A stretch of 64,000 nucleotides of DNA from positions 1-64,000 of the forward strand of contig JAURYH010000028.1 of assembly GCA_030653975.1 (NCBI GenBank), read 5' to 3'. The position numbers and the translations under genes are program-made. This document shows positions 63,265-64,000 of the stretch, piece by piece (position 1 is the stretch's first letter; every line of letters begins with the position of its first letter). Under the pieces are notes generated by a model, which had not been told where the DNA came from, searched no databases, and saw only the letters and a program-made list of their open reading frames with translations. This stretch comes from Hydrogenophaga sp. (lineage in GTDB: Bacteria > Pseudomonadota > Gammaproteobacteria > Burkholderiales > Burkholderiaceae_C).

Positions 63265-64000
63265 TCAGCCGGCGATGCTGTCCTCGGTGCGGTCCAGGTC
63301 GAACTCGCGGTGCAGTGCGCGCACAGCCAGCTCCATGTACTTCTCGTCGATCACGACAGAAGTCTTGATTTCCGAGGTGGAGATCATCTGGATGTTGATG
63401 CCCTCGTCGCTCAGGCACTTGAACATGCGGCTGGCCACGCCCACGTGGCTGCGCATGCCGATACCGACGATGCTGACCTTGCAGATGCGCGCGTCACCCA
63501 CCACGTCGGCCGCACCCAGCTCCGGCACGACCTTGCTCTTGAGCAGGTCCATGGCCTTCTGGAAATCGTTGCGGTGCACCGTGAAGCTGAAGTCGGTCTT
63601 GCCGTCCTTGCTCAGGTTCTGGATGATCACGTCGACCTCGATGTTGGCCTCGGCCACCGCGCCCAGGATCTGGTAGGCAATGCCGGGTTTGTCGGGCACG
63701 CCCAGCACGGAGATCTTGGCCTCATCGCGGTTGAAGGCAATGCCGGAAACGACGGCTTGTTCCATTTGTTCGTCTTCCTCAAAAGTGATCAGGGTGCCGG
63801 AGGCGGCTTCTTCATTCAGGTCGATGTCCCAGGGCGTGAAGCTCGAAAGCACGCGCAGGGGCACCTTGTACTTGCCGGCGAATTCCACCGACCGGATCTG
63901 CAGCACCTTGCTGCCCATGCTGGCCATTTCCAGCATTTCTTCAAAGCTCACGCGCAACAGGCGGCGCGCCTCGGGCACCACGCGCGGGTCCGTCGTGTAG
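63265..64000 (-). CDS. lysC: Aspartate kinase, C-terminal part (runs off the window)
   Basis: The 245 visible codons are the 3' part of LysC, the first enzyme of the aspartate-family amino acids. YTTDPRVVPEARRL and SFEEMLEMASMGSKVLQ belong to the kinase domain; two ACT regulatory domains follow (ISVLGVPDKPGIAYQILGAVAEANIEVDVI and VSIVGIGMRSHVGVASRMF), which bind lysine/threonine. The 5' part lies beyond base 64000. Lysine-sensitive regulation is expected from the family. Confidence 0.95.
   Translation of the reverse strand, partial: YTTDPRVVPEARRLLRVSFEEMLEMASMGSKVLQIRSVEFAGKYKVPLRVLSSFTPWDIDLNEEAASGTLITFEEDEQMEQAVVSGIAFNRDEAKISVLGVPDKPGIAYQILGAVAEANIEVDVIIQNLSKDGKTDFSFTVHRNDFQKAMDLLKSKVVPELGAADVVGDARICKVSIVGIGMRSHVGVASRMFKCLSDEGINIQMISTSEIKTSVVIDEKYMELAVRALHREFDLDRTEDSIAG

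Overview
The window is GC-rich, almost fully coding chromosomal DNA from a betaproteobacterium. Gene content and order point to Burkholderiales, most likely Comamonadaceae (Hydrogenophaga/Acidovorax/Variovorax-like): tig-clpP-clpX-lon, a tct tripartite transporter with its own two-component system and a Gram-negative porin, TAXI-type TRAP and Liv-type ABC uptake, and HpnC/D/E squalene synthesis. The genus is an inference from gene content; there is no rRNA here.

Layout. 0-9 kb: the last 36 codons and right end of an IS3-family element; acs; a UPF0114 membrane protein; divergent class II and class I fumarases with murI translationally coupled to the latter; a UMF1-type MFS permease; an acidic hypothetical protein. 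9-16 kb: tRNA-Leu(UAA), Gly, Cys, Gly, then lon, clpX, clpP and tig, then tRNA-Leu(UAG), all on the minus strand. 16-24.3 kb: a catabolic island with an Asp/Glu-racemase-family protein, a fused TRAP permease, a TAXI binding protein, a class III aminotransferase, a DadA-like FAD oxidase and a LysR regulator, probably for amino-acid or amine uptake and breakdown. 24.7-34.5 kb: two RND efflux systems, divergent around one promoter/operator; the right one follows hpnC. 34.5-39.1 kb: a soluble PAS histidine kinase, two FNR-like regulators and a decayed chemoreceptor gene. 39.1-47.3 kb: hpnD-hpnE, a Lon-like protease with degenerate ATPase motifs, an SH3 protein, a GST, a HAD hydrolase and hemH.

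47.3-54.9 kb: a Liv-type ABC operon (binding protein, livG, livF, livH, livM, alpha/beta hydrolase) with its own sigma-54 activator. A near-consensus -24/-12 promoter precedes the binding-protein gene, and three copies of the palindrome TGTCTGA-N3-TCAGACA lie upstream of it, so the regulatory circuit can be read from the sequence. 55-61.6 kb: tctCBA, a porin and divergent tctDE. A bipartite motif with fixed spacing occurs upstream of both tctC and the porin and is a good candidate TctD operator. 61.6-64 kb: an S4 RNA-binding protein, an EamA permease, tRNA-Ser(GCU) and the 3' part of lysC.

Points of most interest: the sigma-54/UAS circuit of the liv operon; the TctD-type motif; two FNR paralogues with cluster cysteines at the E. 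coli FNR positions but a CRP-like recognition helix; a Lon-like protease that keeps the Ser/Lys dyad but has lost canonical Walker residues; a structured repeat found three times just after transporter stop codons; and a recurring binding-protein / RNA hairpin / permease layout. I saw no CRISPR array, prophage, toxin-antitoxin pair or clear defence island.
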